Of a stretch of 23,468 bases of DNA, positions 11,451-20,788 are shown piece by piece. Source of the stretch: Rhizophagus sp. LPA8_4_AMF (Eukaryota; Glomeromycota; Glomeromycetes; Glomerales; Glomeraceae). Location: assembly GCA_021464525.1 (NCBI GenBank), contig JADRCO010001023.1, forward strand, positions 1-23,468, read 5' to 3'. The translations under genes and the position numbers were made by a program. Numbering within the stretch: position 1 is the first letter of the stretch; each line of letters opens with the position of its first letter. Under the pieces are notes generated by a model. The model was not told the origin of the DNA, searched no databases, and saw only the letters and a list, made by a program, of their open reading frames with translations.

Positions 11451-11902
11451 TTATAAATAGATTCCATCTTCAGGTTCTTCCATTTCCTCATTTTGTACGT
11501 TGATAGGAGCATTGTCATTATTGTTCTCTTGTGTATTCTCAACTTGTACCGTTTCTGTATGTTCGATTGTTATACAATTATTTCCATTTTGTTGTCTTTT
11601 CTTTAACAAATCTTGAATTGTCCCGATCTTCTCTCGATGTCTATTCAAAAAAAAAAAAAAAAAATTTAGATTATATTCTAATAACAATAGATTTATGATT
11701 ATTACCTTGCGATAAGGTCTTCATTCTCTTTTATTGCCAATTGAAATTCTCTGTCATTCTCATCAAATTCTTTCATGTCTTCATTCGATCGAATTAAATG
11801 AAATATAGAATTTTCTAAACGTTGCTTTTCATAGATAAGGCTTTCTACACTAAGTGCATCTAGTTGAGATATTGTAGGTTCAAGAGGCGGTAGTGAAGCC
11901 AT
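11451..11902 (-). CDS. Small coiled-coil protein, unrecognised
   Basis: Two exons (11706-11902 and 11451-11640, minus) join at GCAAG|GTAATA and AATAG|ACATCG to give 128 aa. Residues about 13-85 are rich in Glu, Lys, Leu and Ile with heptad-like spacing (SVESLIYEKQRLENSIFHLI, then AIKENEDLIARHREKIGTIQ, DLLKKR) and should form a long helix or coiled coil. The last 40 residues are polar, Asn/Glu-rich and acidic (ending EEMEEPEDGIYL) and probably disordered. There is no signal peptide or membrane segment. The intron has an 18-base T run directly before its acceptor. The gene is divergent from the GT15 gene with 478 bp between starts, so they may share a promoter. I cannot assign a function; the clean intron and coding bias support a real gene. 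Confidence 0.72.
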
Positions 11903-12380
11903 ATTAAGTGGACGTAACCTTTGATTCAGAAGTTCAGGAAACGGGTATTAATAAACCTGATTTCCCACATGATGTAAAATTTATCAAATTCGCTAAATTA
12001 AGTAAATAAGTAGAATATCACTTTTTTTCGAGCGATATATTTTTTATCATGTGATATCGAAAAAATACTATAAATTTATAATTGAATAGATCTAATTTTT
12101 TTTTAATGAGTAGTTTGTTTATTATTTGTTCATGTTAAATGAATTTTCGTGATCCTTGTGAATTTTTGAATTTGTTTGTAAAAATGAAATATCTATAGCA
12201 CAAGTTAAACTCGACCAAATTTACAGTGGCTTTAATTAATTAAATCAATGTGTAAGTCCTTCAATTTGCCATGTGGTTAGATGATCGCGCATTAAAAAAG
12301 AATATAAGTTAATCGTCAAGTCAATTAAATTACTCCAATAAAATTTTCTTAATTTTTTTTTAAAAAAAAATTTTTTGAAA
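11903..12380. promoter_or_regulatory. Divergent promoter region
   Basis: This 478-bp spacer lies between the starts of the coiled-coil gene (minus) and the GT15 gene (plus). It ends in a T9-A9-T6 homopolymer alternation (12353-12376) that reaches to four bases before the GT15 ATG. Such poly(dA:dT) is expected to exclude nucleosomes. No coding sequence or RNA gene is seen. Confidence 0.5.
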
Positions 12381-14071
12381 ATGTTAAAACGCAATAATTT
12401 AAAATACATAGCATTAGCTTTAGTTACACTTGTTTGCTTTCATTGGGTATTAACAGTAACTAATCCCAAGTCAAGTTATTCTAAATCATGGTCAGGGTTG
12501 TCAGAATCTGAAATTAACGGTGAAATACTATTACAAGATGACAATAGCAATACCACTTCAAGTCAAATTGGAAAAGCAAAAGCTTGTTTTATTATATTGA
12601 TAAGAAATGATGATTTACATGAGTTTAGATGGACTATGAGACAACTTGAAGATAGATTCAATCACAAATATAATTATCCTTATGTATTTTTAAATGATGT
12701 CCCTTTTAGTGAGGAATTTAAGAAATTGACCAGTGCTCTTACTAAAGCTAAAACTGAATATGGTAAGCAAATTAATTGTATTCAGTTATTTAATTAATAT
12801 TACATTAGGATATAAATTTGTATTGACAATTTATTAGGTTTAATTCCACCTGAACAATGGAATATACCAAAAGATATTGATATGGAAGTTGTTAGGAAAA
12901 ATATGGAACAGTTGAAACTTGAAGATGTGATATATGGTGATAGTATACCTTATCGTCATATGTGCAGGTATTGATTTTTCAAGACATATTCTTCAGTTAA
13001 TTCGTATACTTTGTATTTTAATAATTTTATAACTTGTTTTTTAAGATTTGAGTCAGGATTTTTCTTTAGACATGAATTGTTAGACAAATACGATTATTAT
13101 TGGCGTGTGGAGCCTAACGTACAATTTTATTGTGATGTCGATTTTGATCCTTTCATGTATTTAAAAGAAAATGATATTAGATATAGTAAATATAATTTAT
13201 TTATTGATTTATAATAACTTCTTATTATACAAGAACAAATTCATTCAATTTATTTTTATAGGTTTTACTATATCATTATATGAATATCCAAAGACGATTC
13301 CAACATTATGGAACTCTGTTAAAGAATTTATGGAAAAATATCCTGATTATGTTGAAAAAGATAATTTAATAGATTTTATCTCAAATGATAGTGGTGAAAA
13401 TTTTAATTTGTATGTAATCACTTTTCTTGATGACTTTATATTACCTCTACTTACTTAAAATTGTTATATCAGATGTCATTTTTGGTCAAATTTTGAAATT
13501 GCGGATTTAAATTTATGGAGAAGCGAAGCATATATGAAATTTTTCGATTTCCTAGATAGAAAAGGTGGATTTTTTTATGAACGGTAATCAAACTTTATTT
13601 TTTAATCCAATTTTAAAAAGTATAATGATGTACTAAAAAATGTTCCGGGATTTCTTTATATATGTAGATGGGGGGATGCACCGATACATTCAATAGCCGC
13701 AGCATTATTTTTGAAAAAACATCAGATTCATTTTTTTAATGAAATTGGTTATAAACATGACCCATTTATGCATTGTCCAGCAGATGCATCTCTTCAATTA
13801 AAATGTCATTGTAATCCAAATGACAGTTTTGGTAAGAAGACCGTTGTTTTTTTATCTCCTTTTTCCTTTGTAAAAAGTATTTTAACCAATTTTATGTTTT
13901 CTTATTTTAGATTTTCAAGGTTATAGTTGTACTAAAAGGTTTGTGCTGAAATTACTATTTATTAATAAATATGAGTATTACATTTATTCTAATATTTATT
14001 CTATTTGTTGTAGATTTCTTGAATTAAAAGAGTATTGGAATGCTACTGCAATTAAAAATAGAGGTCAATAA
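12381..14071 (+). CDS. GT15 alpha-1,2-mannosyltransferase (Kre2/Mnt1/Ktr family)
   Basis: This is a fungal Golgi enzyme that transfers mannose from GDP-mannose to O- and N-linked glycans on secreted proteins. Exons: 12381-12762, 12838-12967, 13046-13185, 13262-13409, 13473-13583, 13668-13831, 13911-13938, 14014-14071; total 1161 nt, 386 aa, near the usual family length. It is a type II membrane protein: a short basic N-terminus (MLKRNNLK), one membrane anchor at about residues 9-26, a stem, and a catalytic domain. GT15 landmarks are [42 protein letters not shown] (Glu193 in the conserved VEP), [47 protein letters not shown] and CHCNP. The exon 3/4 junction gives [10 protein letters not shown] where the family usually has Gly before FTISLYE. 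The start is the ATG at 12381. Which Ktr/Kre2 paralogue this is cannot be told. Confidence 0.93.
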
Positions 14072-14223
14072 CTAGATAATATTTTAAATTTTATAAATTT
14101 ATTGTATAATTATTAGTGTATTTTAATTTTCTACTGTATTTCATAATTTAACTAATTTTAAAAGCTAATTTTTCTGAATAGAACGTTGATTATTTCTTTA
14201 TTAATAATAGGAGTACAATTTTA

Positions 14224-14258
<35 letters not shown>

Positions 14259-14491
14259 ATTTGAAATAAACTTTTTAAAGATAATTTAGATATCACTTTA
14301 TACAAAAAATTAAAACGGTCTTAGCATACCAATTTATGCATAAATCATCTTCTTTCGTGTTAGAAATTAAAACAAATAAACGTTATTAAAGGATAGTAAG
14401 AAAAACAAATATGATAGATAAATAAAATATTATATGAGAACCCATAATCTATAAATGTAAATATAAAATTTATTTATTTAAGTTACAAGGT
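14072..14491. other. Convergent 3' spacer with a TA microsatellite
   Basis: These 420 bp lie between the stops of the GT15 gene (plus) and the cytochrome b5 gene (minus), and should contain both 3' UTRs. The only structure seen is the TA repeat listed separately. No gene is supported. Confidence 0.5.
14225..14256. repeat. (TA)16 microsatellite
   Basis: An uninterrupted run of 16 TA units. It is self-complementary, could form a cruciform, and is likely to vary in length between strains. It sits in the 3' spacer about 150 bp after the GT15 stop. Confidence 0.9.
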
Positions 14492-15204
14492 TCATCCTGA
14501 AATATATTTATAAGCAATAAAAGCTACAAGTACTCCAAGCGGAAAAAGGTAATTAAACACACTGCAAATAAAATATTTTAATTAAGACATGTTAAATTAT
14601 GATAGGTTAATTTTTAATATAAAAATTATTCTTTATATAACTTACGATGAAGATGATTCAGTTTGTGGATGTTTAGGATAAGAAGGTGTTGAAGGTTTTT
14701 GCGTTTGTGGTTGGGAACCCTACTCATAAAAAGTACGATAAAAAACAATGGATAAGCAGAGTAAAAAAGAAAAAGAAAAAAAAACCTTAAAATCTTATTT
14801 AGATTTAAAATCAATAAAACAATATTGTTTAAACCATAATTCTTAATTTTATTTTTTTTTTTTCTTTAAATACATACTTCTTTTAATACACCGATTTCAA
14901 ACCCTTTCAAAAGTCCATGAGCTTCGTCTGAATGACCAACATCTTCAAATGCTTCAGTTGCGTCGCGACCAGCTTCATCAAGAAGTACTTCTTCTCCACC
15001 AGGATGCTATCGAATGCCATAAATGCCATAAACAATTTTAATGAACAAAATCACGCAAAAATAGTGCATCTCTACAAATTCGAAACTTACTTCGTCAATG
15101 AATTTTGTTACATCGTAAACTATGCCTTTAATAGAAATATACAAAGATGTTTTAGTGCTATGTTGAGCGAGTTCGTCAACAGTAAATTCTTTCTTTTCAG
15201 ACAT
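14492..15204 (-). CDS. CYB5: Cytochrome b5, tail-anchored
   Basis: This small ER heme protein donates electrons to fatty-acid desaturases, sterol enzymes and P450s. Exons (minus): 15091-15204, 14878-15006, 14646-14719, 14492-14561; total 387 nt, 128 aa, typical for the family. The N-terminal domain shows [40 protein letters not shown] and [19 protein letters not shown]. The two axial heme ligands are present as His39 (HPGG) and His63 (VGHS). A Pro/Gln/Ser/Thr-rich linker (about residues 82-107) follows, then a single C-terminal hydrophobic helix ([19 protein letters not shown]), the expected ER tail anchor. The HPGG codons fall exactly at the start of exon 2. The gene converges with GT15 on its left and diverges from the lipase gene on its right. 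Confidence 0.95.
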
Positions 15205-16748
15205 TATGAATAAAGTTTTTTTTTATTGATAAGGTTTTCAATAAACTAATCAAGCTAATCGCAAAAAGAGGTGCCTTTTATAAGATGTAGTCGGTGGTAC
15301 GAACGTGGTCGAAAATTATTGATAGATGATCGGTAAAACAAATATCAGTTTAGCACGCAAATACTTAAAATACCCGATATTGGCCAATCGGAACAAAAAC
15401 ATATCATACTAATCTTATGCATAAAATGAGTTATATGAGACCATAGAAGATTATGGAAGATGATATCACTATTAATTATAGTAAATATTTTAAATCCACT
15501 TTATCCCCACTTTTATCCACTTTGCTACGTTATAGACAAGCTATTTTTCAGATTTTCTTAAATCTTAATAATAAGATGAGTTAATCCAATTAAAATTATT
15601 TAAATAATAATAATAAAATAATTAAATTCACATGGTAGAGAATATATATGAACTGTTTTAATTAAATAAATCACGTTTTAAAACATGTTTAAAATGGGTT
15701 TAATGAAATTGTCTAAAAAATAAATTCGAATTTAGCAGGTTGGAACCTGAAAGAAATTGGATATGGCTAAATTTGGACAATCACCGGCAAATCAACCTTC
15801 CTTGCACTTTGGACTTTCGTATTGGTCTCCGATATACATAAAGATGCATATACATATATATATATATGTATGTGTTGGAAATTATTGGAATATCAGAGAA
15901 AACATCTCTGGTCGCCAAGCTTCAAGTCCGGTCAATTATAATACTATTATAATTTAATAAAAAACCGAACGGTCCGCTACTTTACCCTCTCAACCGCAAA
16001 GGTGCCGTATGTCCGTTCCAACCTGTGTCACATACGCCGCGCAAACAGCTCATGATTGCGTGATACATCCAATCAGATCATCGTACTGCAGTATTTTTTC
16101 TTAATAAATAATAAAACAAATAAATAAATACTATAATAATTTTTAGCTTAAAATTAATATCTAAGTAATTTTACATCTGCAGAATGAATTTACTTAAGGC
16201 TTGTTTTATATCACGAAAGTGCCAAAATTACGCCGTAAAGTGAAAGAACCAACCGCGTAATTCCACATAAAAATACTCAACATTCAAGCTAACTTGATAA
16301 AAATATAATATTTGTGGTTTGCTGAACAACTTACTTAAACTTCCTTGCCCTATTTCATTTAGCTAAAGTACTGAAATTATCGCTAAATAAATGTAATTTA
16401 ATTAATAAATATCAGATATCTGTTTTTTAGAGTTTCTATACTAGTTAAATAACTAAGATTTCTTATACAAAAAATTTTAATATTATCGTACGGTTACATA
16501 TGATAAATTATATACTGTATATTATTTATTATTGTTGTTAGTAGGAGGAGTTATTCATTTTTGTACTATTATAATATCAGAAAAACATTTTATTGATTCA
16601 TATTAAAAGTAATACTACAATTATTAAAAATATTTCCTTGTAAAAATTTTTAATAGTCTTAATATATATTAAAATAAAATTTGTTAAACAAACTTATATT
16701 GATAAACTTTTCTGTTATGGTCAGGGCGTACTATAATATATTATTCTT
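15205..16748. other. Large divergent spacer, left part
   Basis: This is the first part of the 2.15-kb spacer between the cytochrome b5 and lipase starts. It holds the cytochrome b5 promoter. A direct repetition of CACTTTATCC / CACTTTTATCC-like motifs occurs near 15498-15525. A less A/T-rich patch spans about 15740-16090 and includes a short TA-rich palindrome near 15850-15872 and a 7-bp hairpin CGTATGT/ACATACG (16006-16036). The 66-codon frame at 15757-15957 has no recognisable features. No gene is supported. Confidence 0.45.
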
Positions 16749-16872
16749 CCCCTCACGGAAATCCCCCATGGAAATCTAATTTTTAGATTTCATTTTTATT
16801 ACTCCCCCCCTCATACTTTCAAAATTTTAATAGATTAAAAAATTTGTAAATTATTTTTGGCCCCTTTCTCCC
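16749..16872. repeat. C-run block with hairpin
   Basis: Five runs of three to seven C lie on the plus strand (16749-16752, 16763-16767, 16804-16810, 16861-16864, 16870-16872), unusual in such A/T-rich DNA. Between them GAAATCTAA (16771-16779) faces TTAGATTTC (16783-16791) across a 3-base loop, a perfect 9-bp stem. The minus strand therefore carries G-runs, but the loops are long for a stable quadruplex. Confidence 0.4.
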
Positions 16873-16910
16873 TTCTCTTTTTTCAATAAAAACTCTTGTT
16901 AAACAGAAAA

Positions 16911-17095
16911 TCCTATTGGCCTGGCCTTATTCTTAGAAGGCTTCCAATGACTTTTTATCGGAATTGGACCTCCAAATTCAAATTCTTTCCAATATTCCAA
17001 CAATTTTTTAATTTACATATCTATATATATGTAAATCTATGGTATTGGAAGCTTCCAATAGGAAGAATTGGAAGTTTCCAATCTTCCAGTGCACG
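16911..17095. repeat. Imperfect inverted-repeat block built on TTGGAA/TTCCAA
   Basis: A perfect 18-bp palindrome TATTGGAAGCTTCCAATA lies at 17043-17060 and is followed by ATTGGAAGTTTCCAAT. The left part has TCCTATTGG, AAGGCTTCCAATG and TTCCAATATTCCAAC. The reverse complement of the right end partly matches the left end (TCCTATTGG and CTTCCAAT order), with ATTTACATAT/ATATGTAAAT near the centre. This looks like a small decayed foldback or MITE element. No open frame with known domains lies inside. Confidence 0.45.
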
Positions 17096-17356
17096 TGTAT
17101 AACAATATATTCTATGAACTTTTCAAAACCTCCTTGGCGATTAGGTAATAAAGCTGATCGCGCCATCAAGATCTGTGACACGGCACATGAGTATCCACAT
17201 GAATGGCATGATTAATATTGTTCTTTTTTTGGCAATAATCACACGAGTCACGAATCACGATTTGATCAAGTCGCGTGCATGATTTGGCTGTAGCAGTGCT
17301 GTAACGCCGAAGATTTAAAAAGATCTTTTTGTTTTTTGTGATCTTTTATAAAAAAA
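17096..17356 (+). promoter_or_regulatory. Upstream region of the lipase gene
   Basis: This 260-bp stretch before the lipase ATG is less A/T-rich than its surroundings and carries repeated CACGA and CGCG-type motifs (GAGTCACGAATCACGATTTG near 17244-17263, GTCGCGTGCATG near 17270). I cannot name a factor that binds it. It ends in ATCTTTT repeats and an A7 run at the ATG. Confidence 0.3.
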
Positions 17357-18849
17357 ATGGTCAATATAATCTTTATATTCGTATTTTTCACTATTTCATT
17401 AATTCAATGTTCCGCGTTTAACCCGCAAATTCACTTCAGCATTGACAATAGCAGAAAATTTGTTAAGGACATTACACAATGTCCAAAACTAAATCCTCGT
17501 CAAACTCCCCCTAAAAGTGTTCATGATTTACGTATTGATGATATTAAAGTTATAATGGCATTAGGAGATAGCATTACAGCAGGATTCGGAGCAAAAGGTC
17601 ATCATGCAAATATACCAATTGATATTCATAATCTTCATGAAAATCGTGGAGTAAGTTTTTCTATTGGAGGTGATCCTGGTGCCGTAACTATTGCCAATTT
17701 TATAAAACATTATTCACCCGAGTTGATAGGATCTTCTACTGGAGATCATTTGGTTGAATTATGTTATGGTAAATTTCGTATATGATCAAATAATTTTTCT
17801 AAATTCTGACGCAAAAATAAATCTCTTTATTTTTTTCTTTTATTAGGTCTAATTTGTCCACCATATCAATATAAACCTGAAAAAGATAGATTTAACGCAG
17901 CACAATCAGGAATGATGGCATCGAATCTCACAATAGAATTAAATTATTTATTAGATCAACTTTATAAAGAACCAATGGAAGTTGTGTTGAAATCATATAA
18001 GTATCTTAATTTATTTATTGGATCAAATGATATTTGTTTTAGATGTTCAAATGATCTTCCATGGTTAACATCAAAGCAGTTTGAAGATTACTTAAAATCA
18101 ACGTTAGAAATTATTAAAAGAGAAATACCAAATACAGTTGTAAATCTCTTAGGTGTATTTAATGTTTCTCAAGTTTATAACTTTCATAAGGAGGAATATT
18201 GTAAAGGGTGGGGCCTTGTTGCCGAGTATGAATGTTCTTGCGCTTTTGCCCCAGGTAAGTTCTTACTTGTTTCTCGCAAAGACTTGTTATGTAAGCTAAA
18301 CAGTATCAAAAATAAAGGAGAACTTAAACGCTGAAGAAATACAAGTCGTCAAGCAATTTAAAGCTTGAAAATAACGAACGACATAATGGAAACAACTTAT
18401 TGAAGAAATACCTTTATTTATAAAATAGGGATATTGGGAACCCTTAATAGAAAGAAAATGGATGAGACTTCTATGGAATATAACAAAGCGATTAGAAACG
18501 TTGTTAATTATTATGCTTCACATAAAAGTGATTCATTTGCCGTAATGTATCAAGAATTCGATTTAGATTTAGCAACTTTTCCTGTCGAAGGTTTAAGTAA
18601 TATTGATTGTTTTCATCCAAGGTATGCGTTTCTTTTTATTTTTACATTATATTTAAATTTATTATCTCGCTAAAAATCGAATTCATTTTCATGTGTAGTA
18701 CAAAATCTCATGATTTTATCACTAAAATTTTCTGGAATAATCTTATACTTCCCGCGAGTAAACGTGGTGGTCGTATTGAATGGGAAGATAATGTCGGTAT
18801 CAGATGTTTTGAAGAAAATGATCGAATTAACACTAACATACATCCTTGA
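17357..18849 (+). CDS. Secreted GDSL lipase, phospholipase B1-like
   Basis: This is an SGNH/GDSL-family esterase of the phospholipase B1 type, which removes acyl chains from phospholipids or other glycerolipids. Exons: 17357-17768, 17847-18254, 18429-18621, 18699-18849; total 1164 nt, 387 aa. A signal peptide of about 20 residues (MVNIIFIFVFFTISLIQCSA) has no second membrane segment or obvious GPI signal at the C-terminus, so secretion is likely. The catalytic blocks are in order: ALGDSITAGFG (nucleophile Ser72), FSIGGDPG (about 101-108, oxyanion Gly), GSND (Asn198) and DCFHPS (Asp333, His336). Cysteines (CYG.ICPP, CFRC, CECSC) suggest disulphides. The third exon junction follows CSCAFAPG; that intron (174 bp) is about twice the usual length. 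The gene converges on Derlin with 137 bp between stops. Lipid substrate is not predictable from sequence. Confidence 0.9.
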
Positions 18850-18986
18850 AATTATATATTTTTTCATTTATAAGTCACTTTTTATTTACTATTAATTATA
18901 TTATAATATATTATTAATAAAATAGTTTTGATTTATAACATTATTGTTCTTTTTAACTAGTTGGGTTGTATAAATTTAAAGTTATC
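18850..18986. terminator. Shared convergent 3' region
   Basis: Only 137 bp, very A/T-rich, separate the lipase stop (plus) from the Derlin stop (minus). AATAAA-like motifs are present (TTAATAAAATAG near 18912-18923, plus strand). Both transcripts must end here or overlap. Confidence 0.5.
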
Positions 18987-20176
18987 CTAATTTCCTAATC
19001 TATAACCTCTACCCCAATTTCTTGAAGTGCTCTCAGTTCGTGGTGCATTCCTGCCAGGATTTAAAATGGTACCGAACGAAGTTCGAAGACCACTAGCAGA
19101 CGAGATATTTGTAGGGAACCAATAATATAACCATCGTGGCGTATTTAAAAATCTTGTACCGCCAGTTGCAGGATATATTTCTTGTAAATAATGATATATA
19201 TGACCCGTAAATACTCCTATTAATGATGCTAACGGAATTCCTCCTACTTGTAACATTTCAAATATTAATAATACAAATGGTAAATATACTCCCTGTAATA
19301 AATAAAGAAAAAGATTTTTTTTTTGTTAATCTTGTAAATATTAAACAACATTTAATGAAACTTATTATATGTGGTAACTTACCTTGAATTTTATACCAAA
19401 CATAAAATTTACTATTGCTTCTCTGTAATGTTGTGACCATATATATATAATAGCCATTACTAAACTTTGGTTAAATAATGTAAATCCAAAAAACCATCCT
19501 ACTATCTATTAATAGAAAATCAGTTTAAGGATAATATTATTTTTGTAATTCTTGTTCGAATAAATCAGGTTTCTCCGTTAAAAAAAAAAATATAAATATA
19601 TAATAGAGATCACCGAATTATATTCAGATTTATTTTACCCTTGATCGTGAAACGAGACAGTTTATCAAAAAAATTAGAAACTGTTTCGGGCAAAAAATAG
19701 GGATGAAATATGCGAATCAAACAAATCATAAACAAAAAACTTGAGTAAGGACAAGGATACAAGTATCGTTAAAGACTCGAACAAAAGGAAAAAAACATAA
19801 TCTGCTGTTCTCCCTAAAAATTTATCAATTTCTACGTCTCTAGAATATGTATATAGAAAATATAATTGAAAAGCTCCACTCAAACTAAGTCTATAGAGGA
19901 AAAATGATGTGTAAAGTCTCCATATCTAATGAAATATTAAACTCAATTTTGTTTAGTTAATAAATATAATTTAATTAGAAGAAAGATAAGGTAATTAATT
20001 ACCTGTAATTTAAAAAACGTGTATTGAGGTATGTGAGTAAGATAAAACGGACTTACTACCGTATTACCAAGCACTGTTACTAAAACAAAACTTGTAAATA
20101 AAAATTTTGTACACATTGGCATGTCTTTATACCAAGATACTATTTCATTTTGTGGCTGACGTTGCTGTCTATTCAT
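18987..20176 (-). CDS. Derlin (Der1-like ERAD rhomboid pseudoprotease)
   Basis: This multi-pass ER membrane protein works in ER-associated degradation with Hrd1 and p97/Cdc48. Exons (minus): 20003-20176, 19761-19925, 19383-19505, 18987-19292; total 768 nt, 255 aa, typical length. Family signs: N-terminal WYKDMP, the WR motif in loop 1 (IWRLYTSFF), several hydrophobic segments, MAIIYIWSQHYREAIVNFMF, KGVYLPFVLL, and the GxxxG-type helix GVFTGHIYHYLQEIYP. The rhomboid catalytic Ser/His pair is absent, as expected for a Derlin. The tail ends NWGRGYRLGN, closely matching the SHP box by which Derlin-1-type proteins bind p97 (family knowledge: NWGQGFRLGD in the human protein). That points to a Derlin-1/Dfm1-like rather than a tail-less Der1. 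The second intron has a weaker donor, GTATCC. Confidence 0.94.
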
Positions 20177-20599
20177 TTTCGCTCTTTTTTAAGAATGTAA
20201 AAAAAAAAGTCTCTCGAGAACAGAAATTTGGAGAAAGCAGACAGTATATAAATTTTTTAATAGAAACGTGTTAATAGTTAGTTCGTAAATTTAACGTGAT
20301 ATCATCTTTACACGATCTATTTTGATCAACATATAAATAGACTTATAAACCAGACTTAACCTGATTAATCATATAATCAAAAAAATCAAAAAAAAAAATT
20401 TTCCCTTTAAAATTCGCGGAAGTGCGGAACAAATTAGAAACTAAAGTTGTGTTTGTAATAATTTTTCAGTACTAGTTTTCAATATAAGGAAAATCACAAA
20501 GTTTCGCTGAACAAGTATCTCAACAAAATTACAAAGTTTCAAACAAACCAATATCACTTACATCATGCCTCAAGTAGTCAAAATTATCAAATTGTTGGT
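20177..20599. other. Upstream of Derlin
   Basis: This holds the presumed Derlin promoter. An A/T stretch TATATAAATTTTTT lies at about 20245-20259, and a run of A around 20388-20400. No gene or repeat is supported. Confidence 0.4.
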
Positions 20600-20788
20600 C
20601 TAATAAGCAGTGCACTCAGCTTCTTCTGGTGGAGCGTCTTCTCTGTTTGTACCTTCCTGATTTTCGTCATCAACTTCTTTTGGTGGACAACATTTTCTTC
20701 CACTATATTTCTCGATAAAATTTCAGGGATCTATCATAGCTGGCTTCATCCATCTTGGAGCATTAATTGGAACGTTAAAACCAAATAT
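20600..20788 (-). pseudogene. Broken coding-like fragment, family not recognised
   Basis: Read on the minus strand this gives about 62 codons of protein-like sequence: NVPINAPRWMKPAMIDP, then an interruption, then FIEKYSGRKCCPPKEVDDEN and a Pro/Glu-rich acidic tail ending EEAECTAY and a stop. Composition (Trp, Cys, Pro, Glu/Asp) is richer than translated A/T noise. No start, signal or intron-bounded partner exon is seen upstream. It may be the relic of the last exon of a host gene or of a duplicated piece. I do not recognise the family. Confidence 0.35.

Noticed and set aside
12375-12380. GT15 start two codons earlier
   Set aside because: Position 12375 is TTG, not ATG; the first ATG is 12381.
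15490-15530. TTATCCAC-like words resembling bacterial DnaA boxes
   Set aside because: The window is clearly eukaryotic nuclear DNA, so a DnaA origin makes no sense; the words are short and A/T-rich.
15757-15957. 66-codon frame beginning MDMAKFGQSPANQ
   Set aside because: It runs through a TA-rich palindrome and has no family signature or splice partners.
16006-16036. CGTATGT/ACATACG hairpin as a possible RNA gene
   Set aside because: A single 7-bp stem with a large loop is within chance, and no tRNA-like or snoRNA-like boxes flank it.
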